DNA of 64,000 nucleotides from Pseudomonas sp. BBP2017 (GTDB taxonomy: Bacteria; Pseudomonadota; Gammaproteobacteria; Pseudomonadales; Pseudomonadaceae), in contig NZ_PVZN01000019.1 in NCBI RefSeq assembly GCF_003024385.1, forward strand, positions 1 to 64,000. Direction: 5' to 3'. The position numbers and the translations under genes are program-made. The notes under the pieces were generated by a model. It ran no database searches, was not told the origin of the DNA, and saw only the letters and a list, made by a program, of their open reading frames with translations. Positions 25,610 to 34,440 of this stretch are shown piece after piece. Positions within the stretch are counted from its first letter, which is position 1. Every line of letters starts with the position of its first letter.

Positions 25610-27100
25610 ATGGTTGATGGACTGCTTGACCGCCTCGGTGTCCCGGCCAGTGCCTACACACACGGCAACCATCCCGTTCACACCCCGATCGATGGCAGCG
25701 CGATTGCCTCGGTGCACCTGGAAAGCAAAGCCCAGGTCGTGGCCAAAATCGACAAGGCCGAGCAAGCCTTCCAGGCCTGGCGCAATGTGCCGGCGCCGCG
25801 TCGCGGTGAGCTGATTCGCCTGTTTGGCGAAGTACTGCGGGAAAACAAGGCGGCGCTTGGCGAACTGGTTTCCGTCGAGGCTGGCAAGATCACCCAGGAA
25901 GGCCTGGGTGAAGTGCAGGAAATGATCGACATCTGCGACTTCGCCGTTGGTCTGTCGCGCCAGCTTTATGGCTTGACCATCGCCTCCGAGCGTCCTGGCC
26001 ACCACATGCGTGAAACCTGGCACCCGCTGGGTGTGGTCGGGGTCATCAGCGCCTTCAACTTCCCGGTTGCGGTCTGGGCCTGGAACACCTCGCTGGCGTT
26101 GGTTTGCGGTAACGCCGTGGTCTGGAAGCCGTCGGAGAAGACGCCGCTCACCGCCCTGGCCTGCCAGGCGCTGTTCGAGAAAGCCCTGAAAGCCTTTGGT
26201 GACGCACCAGAAGGCCTGAGCCAGCTGATCATCGGTGATCGTGAAGCCGGTGAAGCCCTGGTCGATGACCCGCGCGTGCCACTGGTCAGCGCCACCGGCA
26301 GCACCCGCATGGGCCGTGAAGTCGGACCTCGGGTTGCCGCACGTTTTGGCCGCAGCATCCTCGAACTGGGTGGCAACAATGCCATGATCCTGGCGCCGAG
26401 CGCCGATCTGGACCTGGCCGTGCGCGGCATCCTGTTCAGCGCCGTCGGTACCGCCGGCCAGCGTTGCACCACCCTGCGCCGTCTGATCGTCCACCGTTCG
26501 ATCAAAGACGAAGTGGTGGCGCGGGTCAAAGCCGCTTACGCAAAGGTGCGTATCGGTGATCCACGCAAAGACAACCTGGTCGGTCCGCTGATCGACAAGC
26601 TGTCGTTCAGCGCTATGCAAGATGCCCTGGCCCGTGCCCGCGATGAAGGCGGCCAGGTGTTCGGTGGTGAGCGCCAGCTTTCGGAGCAGTACCCGAACGC
26701 TTACTACGTGTCGCCAGCCATTGCAGAGATGCCGGCTCAAAGCGCCGTAGTGCGTCACGAAACCTTCGCGCCGATCCTGTACGTGCTGGCCTATGACGAC
26801 TTCGAGGAGGCCCTGCGCCTGAACAACGAAGTGCCACAAGGCTTGTCTTCGTGCATCTTCACCACTGACCTGCGTGAAGCAGAGCGCTTCCAGAGTGCTG
26901 CGGGCAGTGACTGTGGTATCGCCAACGTCAACATCGGTACCAGCGGTGCGGAAATTGGCGGTGCATTCGGTGGCGAGAAAGAAACTGGCGGCGGCCGTGA
27001 GTCGGGCTCCGATTCGTGGAAAGCCTACATGCGTCGGCAGACCAACACGGTGAACTATTCGCGTGAGCTGCCGTTGGCTCAGGGGATTGTGTTCGACTGA
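25610..27100 (+). CDS. amaB: L-piperidine-6-carboxylate (aminoadipate semialdehyde) dehydrogenase
   Basis: This 496-residue aldehyde dehydrogenase is of the ALDH7 type. Landmarks are GVISAFNFPVAVWAWNTSLAL, the glutamate in ILELGGNNAMIL and the catalytic cysteine in GTAGQRCTTLRRLIVH. It oxidises delta1-piperideine-6-carboxylate (2-aminoadipate semialdehyde) to 2-aminoadipate. The ATG at 25610 follows AGGAGAAG. amaA follows after a REP pair and a heptamer array. Confidence 0.93.
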   Translation: MVDGLLDRLGVPASAYTHGNHPVHTPIDGSAIASVHLESKAQVVAKIDKAEQAFQAWRNVPAPRRGELIRLFGEVLRENKAALGELVSVEAGKITQEGLGEVQEMIDICDFAVGLSRQLYGLTIASERPGHHMRETWHPLGVVGVISAFNFPVAVWAWNTSLALVCGNAVVWKPSEKTPLTALACQALFEKALKAFGDAPEGLSQLIIGDREAGEALVDDPRVPLVSATGSTRMGREVGPRVAARFGRSILELGGNNAMILAPSADLDLAVRGILFSAVGTAGQRCTTLRRLIVHRSIKDEVVARVKAAYAKVRIGDPRKDNLVGPLIDKLSFSAMQDALARARDEGGQVFGGERQLSEQYPNAYYVSPAIAEMPAQSAVVRHETFAPILYVLAYDDFEEALRLNNEVPQGLSSCIFTTDLREAERFQSAAGSDCGIANVNIGTSGAEIGGAFGGEKETGGGRESGSDSWKAYMRRQTNTVNYSRELPLAQGIVFD

Positions 27101-27106
27101 GCAGAG

Positions 27107-27176
27107 TAATCGCGGGGCAAGCCCGCTCCCACAGAGATCATCCAACCCTGTGGGAGCGGGCTTGCCCCGCGATGGC
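27107..27176. repeat. Inverted pair of REP elements
   Basis: Two opposed REP units (atcgcggggcaagcccgctccc and gggagcgggcttgccccgcgat) fill most of the amaB-amaA gap. They may separate expression of the two genes. Confidence 0.9.
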
Positions 27177-27185
27177 CTCACCACC

Positions 27186-27226
27186 GAACAAGAACAAAGA
27201 ACAAAGAACAAAGAACAAAGAACAAA
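27186..27226 (+). repeat. Tandem heptamer array (gaacaaa) forming repeated Hfq/Crc motifs
   Basis: One hexamer gaacaa (27186-27191) is followed by five perfect gaacaaa heptamers (27192-27226). The array directly abuts the ribosome site GAAGGAAG and ends 14 nt before the amaA ATG. It contains five overlapping copies of AAGAACAA, each a match to the AANAANAA target through which Hfq and Crc block translation of catabolic genes in Pseudomonas. The tandem structure could also change in copy number by slippage. Confidence 0.85.
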
Positions 27227-27240
27227 GAAGGAAGCCGGCC

Positions 27241-28527
27241 ATGCCAGAGCTGCGTCAACAATGTCTGTGGGAACACGTAACCAAGCTCGCTACGCCGGTC
27301 GATAAACTGGCCACCGAACTCAAGGCCGACGTCTGCGTCATTGGCGGCGGTATCACCGGTCTTAATGCTGCGCTCCACCTGCTGGAGGCGGGCAAATCGG
27401 TCGTCCTGCTGGAGGCCTGGAAAATCGGCCACGGCGGTTCCGGGCGCAACGTCGGCCTGGTCAACGCCGGTACCTGGATTCGTCCCGATGATGTCGAAGC
27501 GACCCTCGGTCAGCAGCAAGGCAGCCGTCTGAACAAGGTGCTGGGCGAAGCGCCGGCTGAAGTTTTCGCCACCATCAAGCGCTTGGGCATCGATTGCCAG
27601 GCACACAACAGCGGCACCCTGCACATGGCGCATAACGCCACCGGCGTTGCCGACCTCGAAGCGCGTCATCAGCAGTGGAGCCGGCGCGGTGCCGACGTCG
27701 AACTGCTCACCGGCGCACGCTGTGAGGAGTATTGCGGTACTGACAAAATTTCCGCCGCGCTGCTCGATCGCCGCGCCGGCACCATCAACCCAATGGCTTA
27801 CACACAAGGCCTGGCCGCGGCCGTCACTCGTCTGGGCGGGCAGATCTTCCAGCAGTCGGCTGTCGAGGGTCTGGAGCGTGAAGGCCGTGGCTGGTGGGTA
27901 AAGACCGGCCAAGGCTCGGTCAGTGCCGACAAAGTAGTGATCTCTACCGGCGCCTACACCGAAGGCGATTGGACCACCCTGCAGAAGCACTTCTTCCGTG
28001 GCTACTACTACCAGGTCGCATCAGCGCCACTGCAAGGCGAAGCCGCCGACAACGTGCTCAAGCACGGCCAGGGCTCCTGGGATACCCGCACGGTGCTGAG
28101 CAGCATTCGTCGCGACGATGAAGGCCGCCTGCTGCTCGGCAGCCTGGGACGGGTCGACAACAAGCCAAGCTGGTTCATTCGCAGCTGGGCCGACCGTATC
28201 CAGAATCACTATTTCCCGCAGTTGGGCAAGGTCGAGTGGCAAATGCACTGGACCGGTTGTATCGACTTCACCCCTGATCACCTGATGCGCCTGTTCGAAC
28301 CGGCCCCGGGCCTGGTTGCGGTGACTGGCTATAACGGCCGTGGCAACACCACCGGCACTGTTGTCGGCAAAGCCTTCGCTCAGTTCTTGCTGCACGACAA
28401 TCCGGATGCCTTGCCGATTCCGTTCTCGCCGATGAAACCGGTATCGGCTCCGGCGCTACGTACCGGCTTCTACGAAACCGGGTTCTCGCTGTATCACGCC
28501 GGACAATGCTTGCGCGTGGTGCTGTAA
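27241..28527 (+). CDS. amaA: L-pipecolate oxidase
   Basis: The 428-residue flavoprotein has the FAD-binding DVCVIGGGITGLNAALHLLEAG (about residues 30-51) and a GHGGSGRNVGLVNAG block. It oxidises L-pipecolate to delta1-piperideine-6-carboxylate, the substrate of AmaB. The ATG at 27241 has GAAGGAAG upstream, right after the heptamer array. Reading can extend upstream through the repeats as a KNKEQRT tail, but the family start is MPELRQQCLWEH. The 3' end nearly touches the convergent channel gene. Confidence 0.92.
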   Translation: MPELRQQCLWEHVTKLATPVDKLATELKADVCVIGGGITGLNAALHLLEAGKSVVLLEAWKIGHGGSGRNVGLVNAGTWIRPDDVEATLGQQQGSRLNKVLGEAPAEVFATIKRLGIDCQAHNSGTLHMAHNATGVADLEARHQQWSRRGADVELLTGARCEEYCGTDKISAALLDRRAGTINPMAYTQGLAAAVTRLGGQIFQQSAVEGLEREGRGWWVKTGQGSVSADKVVISTGAYTEGDWTTLQKHFFRGYYYQVASAPLQGEAADNVLKHGQGSWDTRTVLSSIRRDDEGRLLLGSLGRVDNKPSWFIRSWADRIQNHYFPQLGKVEWQMHWTGCIDFTPDHLMRLFEPAPGLVAVTGYNGRGNTTGTVVGKAFAQFLLHDNPDALPIPFSPMKPVSAPALRTGFYETGFSLYHAGQCLRVVL

Positions 28528-28530
28528 GCG

Positions 28531-29961
28531 CTACTTGTGCAGCCAGCTGAGAAAGCCGCCTTTCTTGATGGCTGTCGGTTTCTGCTCCAATAGCGACTGC
28601 CGGGTTTGCTGGCGAATGCGTTGCAGCTTGATCAGCGCTGTCTTGACCTCACCGCGTTGCTCCAGGCAGCTGCGGACTTCGGCTTTTTCGATGCGGTAGA
28701 GGATGCAACTGGTCAGGGTGCGAAATTCGGCGCTGGAGTCGTCCGTCTCCAGCAGGCCCTCCAGACCCAGTACCTCGCTTGGTCCCATGCGTCCGGCCTC
28801 AATCAGTTTGTCGCCATCGCGGATACCTGCAGACACCACACCTGTGCCGATCACCAACAGGTAATCGGAGCTGTCGCCAACGCCGAGGATCACCTGATCG
28901 GCCAGGTATTCCACGGCGGTCATACGCTGGCTGAGGCTGTCCTTTTCCTCATTGCTCAGTGAGCGGAAGATCCGTACATCCTCAAGCAATGCGCGCTGCC
29001 GATTCCAGGTTTGAGGCGTCAGGCTGTCGCTGTTCCAGACCACACCCGCCGCTTCCAGGTGGCGGTGGGCGAGGTCGAACATGTGGTTGCGTACTTCAAC
29101 TTTCTGGCTCATGGAGCTGACGAAACCACTCGCTTCGTACTCCACCGATTCCAGGGTCGAACTCTTGATCGTCGCCTTGGGCGGCGGTGCAGTCAGCAAT
29201 GTACGCGTGCCCTGCAGGGTTTTCTCCAGGGCATCAAGTACTCGCCGCGGGCGCACCTTGGCAGGAACCACGACACTGATGGAGACGCCGTGTACATCAC
29301 TGGGCTGGCTGAAATTGAGCAGCTTGGCCTTGGCCGCGACCGAGTTGGGGATCACTGCCATACTGCCGTTGCCGGTGAGCAGGCGGGTGGCGCGCCAGTC
29401 GATGTCGATCACCTTGCCTTCGGTGCCGTCGATGCTGATCGAGTCACCGACCTGATAGGGGCGGGTGGTGTTGAGGACAATGCCGGAGAACACATCGCTG
29501 AGTGTGCTCTGCAGCGCCAGACCGATAACGATTGCCATCACCCCGGACGTCGCCAGCAGACCTTTGACTGGCAGCTGCAGTACATACGCGGCTGCGGCAA
29601 CAACGGCGACCAGGAAGATCACTGCGCCCAGCACATCCTGTAACAGCCGACCAGTATGGCCGCTGCGGGAGCCCAGAATGACCCCGATCACCACCGTGAT
29701 GGTCCGCGCCGCGAACAGCCACCAACCAATCCCCAGCACTGTCGCGAGCAAATTGCGTGGTACATCCTCGACCCAGGGCGCGGCTTGCAGGGGGCTGACC
29801 CCGGCGCTGATCAACACCCAGGTGAACAGCAGGAACACCCCAAGCCGCAGACCGATGCGCAAGGGGCGCCGGCTGACCGGGATCACCTGCCAGAGCAGGA
29901 GATCAAGTGCGATCAAGGTAATACCGATCAGCAGCGGGTAACTCTGGGCAAAAGCGAACAT
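28531..29961 (-). CDS. MscS-like channel with cyclic nucleotide-binding domain
   Basis: The 476-residue protein has several N-terminal membrane helices (about residues 5-150), an MscS domain (GLALQSTLSDVFSGIVLNTTRPYQVGDSI, then DWRATRLLTGNGSMAVIPNS) and a C-terminal cyclic-nucleotide-binding fold (about 320-450). Such fusions are the bacterial cyclic-nucleotide-gated (bCNG) relatives of MscS. Whether it senses cAMP is unknown. I chose the ATG at 29961 (MFAFAQSYPLL), preceded by GAGACAGG. A longer TTG or GTG form is possible. Confidence 0.87.
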   Translation of the reverse strand: MFAFAQSYPLLIGITLIALDLLLWQVIPVSRRPLRIGLRLGVFLLFTWVLISAGVSPLQAAPWVEDVPRNLLATVLGIGWWLFAARTITVVIGVILGSRSGHTGRLLQDVLGAVIFLVAVVAAAAYVLQLPVKGLLATSGVMAIVIGLALQSTLSDVFSGIVLNTTRPYQVGDSISIDGTEGKVIDIDWRATRLLTGNGSMAVIPNSVAAKAKLLNFSQPSDVHGVSISVVVPAKVRPRRVLDALEKTLQGTRTLLTAPPPKATIKSSTLESVEYEASGFVSSMSQKVEVRNHMFDLAHRHLEAAGVVWNSDSLTPQTWNRQRALLEDVRIFRSLSNEEKDSLSQRMTAVEYLADQVILGVGDSSDYLLVIGTGVVSAGIRDGDKLIEAGRMGPSEVLGLEGLLETDDSSAEFRTLTSCILYRIEKAEVRSCLEQRGEVKTALIKLQRIRQQTRQSLLEQKPTAIKKGGFLSWLHK

Positions 29962-30031
29962 ACCTGTCTCACGACGCGGGGATGTTGCTAGTAAAGAGCA
30001 GGTTGCTGGCAATTACTACTGGTGCGTAGGG

Positions 30032-30532
30032 TCAGAACATCACGTAGACGCTGGCGCTGGTCTGGTCCAGGTCGATATCGCCAACCTCCAGCACTTCCTG
30101 TTCCAGGCGCACACCGATGTTACGGAACACGTCAACTTCGACACCGAGGCCGTAGGTCATGTCCAGATCGCTGCTATCGCCGGCGATATCGTTGTCAGCG
30201 TCCCAGGCATGTACCCCGGCGCTGGCGAACAGGCGCACGCGTTGACCGACCGGTATGCCGAAGTGGGCAGTGGCCTGCAGCGAGTGGCCGTCGAAGTCGC
30301 CGTCTTTACCACTGAAGTTGCCCAGGTCTACCCAGGCGCCTTCCACTGCCAGGTACGGATTCAGCCGGTAGCCGACAAAGGCCTTGTAGGCGTTGTCATC
30401 GTCACTGAGCTGGTGCTCGTCGGTTTCCACCTTGGTCACGCCGCCGCCCAGATAGAGGCCACGGTCATCTGCCACGGCGTTCACAGAGCTGAGTACAAGG
30501 AGGGCGGCTGCAAGCTGTTTTGCGAAGTTCAT
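30032..30532 (-). CDS. Outer membrane beta-barrel protein
   Basis: The 166-residue precursor has a signal peptide (MNFAKQLAAALLVLSSVNAVADD). Alternating strands such as GLYLGGGVTKVET, AYKAFVGYRLNPYLAVEGAWVDLG and MTYGLGVEVDVFRNIGVRLEQEVLE follow, ending in a terminal Phe (SASVYVMF). This pattern is an 8-strand OmpA/OmpW-like barrel. The ligand is unknown. It is the last gene of a minus-strand envelope group. Confidence 0.85.
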   Translation of the reverse strand: MNFAKQLAAALLVLSSVNAVADDRGLYLGGGVTKVETDEHQLSDDDNAYKAFVGYRLNPYLAVEGAWVDLGNFSGKDGDFDGHSLQATAHFGIPVGQRVRLFASAGVHAWDADNDIAGDSSDLDMTYGLGVEVDVFRNIGVRLEQEVLEVGDIDLDQTSASVYVMF

Positions 30533-30572
30533 CGTTCGTCCAATGGAGTTTGGTGAATGGGAAAAAGGGCTA

Positions 30573-31259
30573 TCAAGCCGGTTTCTTGGGCGGGAACTCT
30601 CTGTCCAGGCGTTCACGGATCATCTGCGCGGCGGTATCCATGGCCGGGTAAATGTCCTCGACCACAGGTGCCTTGTCTTGTCCGAGGTTCCGGCCACTGG
30701 CCCGGTCCACGGCGCGGCCAAGGGTTTCACCGCTCAGGCTGTCGCTGACTTCGCTCTGGAAGAACAGATAAAGGGTTTCATCGCGCACGCCAGTGGCGTG
30801 CAGGGAGAGGCCAACCAGCATGCCGATGGGAATGTATTCGGTGACATTAGGATCACGCGGTTTGCGTTCAATATCCGCAATCGATACGTGTAGTGACAGT
30901 GCCCCTTGGGTGGGTTTATCGACCAGGCGATAACCGGCGGCGGTCAGTTGTTTTTCCAACTGGGTCCGGAAGTGCAGGCGCAGTTTGTCAGCATCGCCAT
31001 TAAAGTTGGCAAGGCGCGGATCGCTACTGTCGAATGAAATGCTTTTCGGCAAGTTGATGAAGATTGCCTTGTCATGGTTTTTTGACAAAAGCGCATCCGA
31101 TTTCTTCCAGGCAAGCGTACCGTCATCGTGTTCGATAACGTGCAGTGGGGCGTTGCTTCTTTGTTGTTCCGAAGTTATCGCGGTGTCGATGCTTGGCGCC
31201 ATCGAACAACCAAACAGGCTCATCGAGAGCAACAGCAGCGAAAGCTTTTTAAAAGGCAT
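30573..31259 (-). CDS. DUF3313-like lipoprotein
   Basis: The 228-residue protein has a lipobox (MSLFGCSMAPS), so it is an envelope lipoprotein. The mature part, with LHFRTQLEKQLTAAGYRLVDKPTQGALSLHV, looks like the DUF3313 group. Function unknown. AGGAA lies upstream of the ATG at 31259. It is probably cotranscribed with the beta-barrel gene 40 nt downstream. Confidence 0.75.
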   Translation of the reverse strand: MPFKKLSLLLLSMSLFGCSMAPSIDTAITSEQQRSNAPLHVIEHDDGTLAWKKSDALLSKNHDKAIFINLPKSISFDSSDPRLANFNGDADKLRLHFRTQLEKQLTAAGYRLVDKPTQGALSLHVSIADIERKPRDPNVTEYIPIGMLVGLSLHATGVRDETLYLFFQSEVSDSLSGETLGRAVDRASGRNLGQDKAPVVEDIYPAMDTAAQMIRERLDREFPPKKPA

Positions 31260-31395
31260 GGGGATTCCTGTTGACGTCACGTTAAGGTGACCGACGTTTC
31301 CCCACTCTAGGGCTGCGAGTGAGGAAAACAGGAATCAAAAATTGTTATTTGTGGCCTGTGGCGGCGGCTCAGATACCGTCCGCCGCGGTCCGCTG

Positions 31396-31872
31396 TCAGT
31401 TGTTCATGCAGCGCATCCGGTCCAGCTCAAGAAAGTAGTAACACAGCGCGTCGCTATCGTTAGGGATGACGACCAGGCTGAGAATGGAGCCGAGCCTGAA
31501 GTACTGACGGGCAAACAGCAGGTCGGCGTGACGGCTGACATCGAACAATTCTGTCTGGCTGCTGGCCTGTATATCTTCAACCTTGATTTTTACTCGCCAA
31601 CGCGAAGTATCAACCAACGATGCACCGACGGCGACATGCCGCTCTTTATCGCCCAGACGCTCAAGTACACTAATGACGGCGCTGGGCTCACTGATAGTCA
31701 GCGCTTCTTTGGACGCCATGACATCGTGTTCTATGAAGTTCCGGCTCTCTGTTCGATAAGGTTGGCTATTAATGTAGGGGCGCGGCAGTGTCACCAATAG
31801 CATGACCAGACAGGCCAAAAAAATAGCGGCGATAATTAACCAGTGGCGCCATGCAACTCGATTATTTTTCAT
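31396..31872 (-). CDS. ToxS-like membrane protein
   Basis: The 158-residue protein has one N-terminal membrane helix (WLIIAAIFLACLVMLLVTL) and a periplasmic remainder with two cysteines near the C-terminus. The ATG at 31872 overlaps the stop codon of the upstream wHTH membrane regulator (TAATG), which implies translational coupling; an ATG 15 nt earlier is an alternative. Size, topology and coupling recall ToxS, the periplasmic stabiliser of ToxR. I see no direct sequence match, so this is structural inference. Confidence 0.6.
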   Translation of the reverse strand: MKNNRVAWRHWLIIAAIFLACLVMLLVTLPRPYINSQPYRTESRNFIEHDVMASKEALTISEPSAVISVLERLGDKERHVAVGASLVDTSRWRVKIKVEDIQASSQTELFDVSRHADLLFARQYFRLGSILSLVVIPNDSDALCYYFLELDRMRCMNN

Positions 31873-32660
31873 TATTCGCTCACGCATTTTTTTAACATAT
31901 TGACGAGTTGCTCATCCTGGAGCTGAAATTCAAAGTTAAAAGTTCGTCCTGTTGTACGGATGCAGGACATATTCACGCGTGATCCCTTGCGGCTGATAAA
32001 AACCTGGCCTTTAATGCTTTCTTCAGGCAGGACTAAGCCTGAAATATCGGACTTGAGTTTGTTGACTTCTTGTTCGCTTTTGCCGACAGCTGAAATTGAA
32101 AGTTTACCTTGTTTGATAACGGCAACATGCAACTCACTGACCGGCTCATACCAAGCAACCAGGCGCCAAATAGACAAAACAGTCAATACAGCCGCAGCCA
32201 GGTATCCGAAGCGCGCCGCCATTCCCATGCCTTGCCTGCTGTCAGGTGAGGCCGTGGGGGCAATGGTGCTTGGCATACTTGCTTGCAGAGGTTCCTCTAC
32301 AGACGCCGCTGCGGTTTCGGAGTGGGCGACCACCTGGTCGCTGTTGAAGCGATAGCCGCGTCGCGGCACGGTGATCACGATCTCGTGATCCTTGCCATCG
32401 CCGAGGATGTTTCTGAGCATGAAAATGGATTGGTTGAGGCTGCCTGCCGAGACGACGCGGTCATCCCAGGCGAACTCCAGAATCGCCTCACGCGAACAGA
32501 TCGCCCCGGGCTCCATCAGCAGAAGTTCGAGTATTCGCGACTCTGCGCGCGCCAGTGTTAATTCCTCTGGTGCAGCGTGTTGTTTGCGGATAATAATCTT
32601 GCAGTGCTCGGAATTAAACTCCACAAGGTCGCTGTTTTTAAGTCGAAAATTGTAGATCAT
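31872..32660 (-). CDS. ToxR/CadC-like membrane-anchored transcription regulator
   Basis: The 262-residue protein begins with an OmpR-type winged helix (about residues 30-110, ESRILELLLMEPGAICSREAILEFAW... VPRRGYRF). A linker, one membrane helix (FGYLAAAVLTVLSIWRLVAW, about 150-170) and a periplasmic domain with two cysteines (SCIRTT and KKCVSE) follow. This is the ToxR/CadC layout, in which a periplasmic signal controls DNA binding from the membrane. The partner gene is coupled downstream, and beta-barrel and lipoprotein genes follow. The regulon is unknown. Confidence 0.8.
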   Translation of the reverse strand: MIYNFRLKNSDLVEFNSEHCKIIIRKQHAAPEELTLARAESRILELLLMEPGAICSREAILEFAWDDRVVSAGSLNQSIFMLRNILGDGKDHEIVITVPRRGYRFNSDQVVAHSETAAASVEEPLQASMPSTIAPTASPDSRQGMGMAARFGYLAAAVLTVLSIWRLVAWYEPVSELHVAVIKQGKLSISAVGKSEQEVNKLKSDISGLVLPEESIKGQVFISRKGSRVNMSCIRTTGRTFNFEFQLQDEQLVNMLKKCVSE

Positions 32661-32762
32661 CAAGCATTACGCGCGTTGTGAAATTCTTCACTATTATAGG
32701 GGGCGTTATCAGCGAAGCAAGTCGATGAAGGGCGCTTGCTATTGTCGGAGTGCATTAATAAA

Positions 32763-32795
32763 ATACCGGGCGGTATATATTTCAACATTGAAATA
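32763..32795. promoter_or_regulatory. Two adjacent palindromes upstream of the ToxR-like gene
   Basis: ATACC-N4-GGTAT (about 32763-32776) is followed by tatttcaacattgaaata (32778-32795), an 18-bp palindrome. They lie between comM and the ToxR-like gene, about 120 nt before the latter. They may be operator sites for that gene or part of the comM 3' end. Confidence 0.35.
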
Positions 32796-32800
32796 ATTGT

Positions 32801-34297
32801 TCATGCTGTAGTTGTAGGCCGGTACTGCAATGCTTCGGCAAGATGAGGTCGGTCAATCTGCTTCGCTTGTTCAAGATCAGCCAGGGTACGGGCCACCTTC
32901 AACAGCCGATGTGCGGCGCGCAGCGACAGGCTGAGGCGTTCACAGGCGCTTTCCAGCCAGTGCTGGTCGGCTGTGGATAACGCGCAATGCTGGCGCAGGC
33001 CCGGCAGGTCGAGAAAGGCATTGGCGCAACCCTGGCGCTGTTGCTGAAGCTCCCGGGCGTTAGCGACGTGCGCCGCGATGGTGGCGCTGCTTTCGCCATT
33101 GCCTGCAACCGGGGACAAGGCCGTGGCCTCGCGGGCTACGGTCAGGTGCAGGTCGATGCGGTCGAGTAACGGGCCGGAGAGCTTGTTGCGATAACGCTGA
33201 ATCTGCTCACTGCCGCAACGGCAGCGTCCGCTGGGGTCGCCGAGATATCCACAGGGGCAGGGGTTCATCGCCGCGACCAGTTGGAAGCGTGCCGGAAAGC
33301 GAATCTTGTCCTTGGCCCGGGCGATGACGATTTCACCGGACTCCAAGGGCTCGCGCAGCACCTCCAGCACCCGCCGTTCGAATTCCGGCAATTCATCAAG
33401 AAACAGCACACCGTGGTGGGCGAGGGTGATCTCGCCGGGCTGCGGACGGCTGCCGCCACCCACCAGCGCGGCCCCGGACGCTGAGTGATGAGGATGTCTG
33501 AACGGTCGCTGTGGCCAGCTACTGAGCGGCACATGGCTGGCTACCGATTGAATCGCCGCTACCTCCAGGGCCTCGCGTTCATCCAGTGGCGGCAAGAGGC
33601 CGGGCAGACGGCTGGCGAGCAGGGTTTTACCGGTACCTGGCGGGCCGCTGAACAGCAGGTTGTGCGCCCCGGCGGCGGCGATCAGCAGTGCGCGCTTGGC
33701 GGCTTGCTGGCCCTGGACTTCATTGAGGTCCGGGTACGGGCGAACCTGCAGCAGCAAGCCGTTGGCGGCGTAGGGATTGAGCGGTGTTTGCCCGTTGAGG
33801 TGGGCTACCAGCTCCAGCAGGTGCCCGACCGCGAACACCACCAGACCTGAGGCCAGGCAGGCTTCCTCAGCATTCTCTTGCGGCACTACCAGCGCCCGCC
33901 CGGCAGCGCGGGCCGCCAAGGCGGCTGGCAGCACGCCTTGCACCGGGCGTATGGCGCCGGATAACGCCAGTTCACCGAGGCATTCCAGCTCGCCCAGTGC
34001 GCTGACCGGGAATTGGCCATTGGCGGCAAGAATCCCCAAGGCAATCGCCAGATCGAAGCGTCCGCCATCTTTGGGCAAGTCTGCCGGGGCGAGGTTGAGG
34101 GTGATGCGCCGGGCGGGAAACTCCAGGCCTGAATTGAGGATCGCGCTGCGCACCCGGTCTTTGCTTTCTTTGACGGTCGCTTCGGGCAAGCCGACCAGGG
34201 TCAGCGCTGGCAGGCCGTTGGCCAGGTGAGCTTCAACACTGACCGCCGGGGCCGATACACCCACTTGGGCGCGACTGTGGACAAGGGCGAGGGACAT
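32801..34297 (-). CDS. comM: ComM/YifB family Mg-chelatase-like AAA+ helicase
   Basis: The 498-residue protein has the ComM N-terminal domain (MSLALVHSRAQVGVSAPAVSVEAHLANGLPALTLVG), the Walker A GPPGTGKTLLASRLPGLLPP, and the Mg-chelatase blocks FHPHHSASGAALVGGG-like and NPCPCGYLGD. ComM helicases promote branch migration during integration of incoming DNA in natural transformation; in non-competent species the role is uncertain. The ATG at 34297 gives the family start. Confidence 0.93.
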   Translation of the reverse strand: MSLALVHSRAQVGVSAPAVSVEAHLANGLPALTLVGLPEATVKESKDRVRSAILNSGLEFPARRITLNLAPADLPKDGGRFDLAIALGILAANGQFPVSALGELECLGELALSGAIRPVQGVLPAALAARAAGRALVVPQENAEEACLASGLVVFAVGHLLELVAHLNGQTPLNPYAANGLLLQVRPYPDLNEVQGQQAAKRALLIAAAGAHNLLFSGPPGTGKTLLASRLPGLLPPLDEREALEVAAIQSVASHVPLSSWPQRPFRHPHHSASGAALVGGGSRPQPGEITLAHHGVLFLDELPEFERRVLEVLREPLESGEIVIARAKDKIRFPARFQLVAAMNPCPCGYLGDPSGRCRCGSEQIQRYRNKLSGPLLDRIDLHLTVAREATALSPVAGNGESSATIAAHVANARELQQQRQGCANAFLDLPGLRQHCALSTADQHWLESACERLSLSLRAAHRLLKVARTLADLEQAKQIDRPHLAEALQYRPTTTA

Positions 34298-34440
34298 GAG
34301 CGCTCCATGATCGATGCGGGGCCGCGTCCTGCGGCTTTGCAAGGATAGTGGGGCGGGGAAGGAGAGGGCGGGGAAGAGTGAGTCCGAGTTTTACAGGCTT
34401 GGTTTCAACCGCTGCTCGGACTCGGATTCACAGGGCGGGT

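Noticed and set aside
27186..27226. Heptamer array considered as CRISPR or as coding
   Set aside because: Units are only 7 nt with no spacers, so it is not CRISPR. Translation from an upstream ATG gives a KNKEQRT tail unlike AmaA homologues, so it was treated as untranslated.
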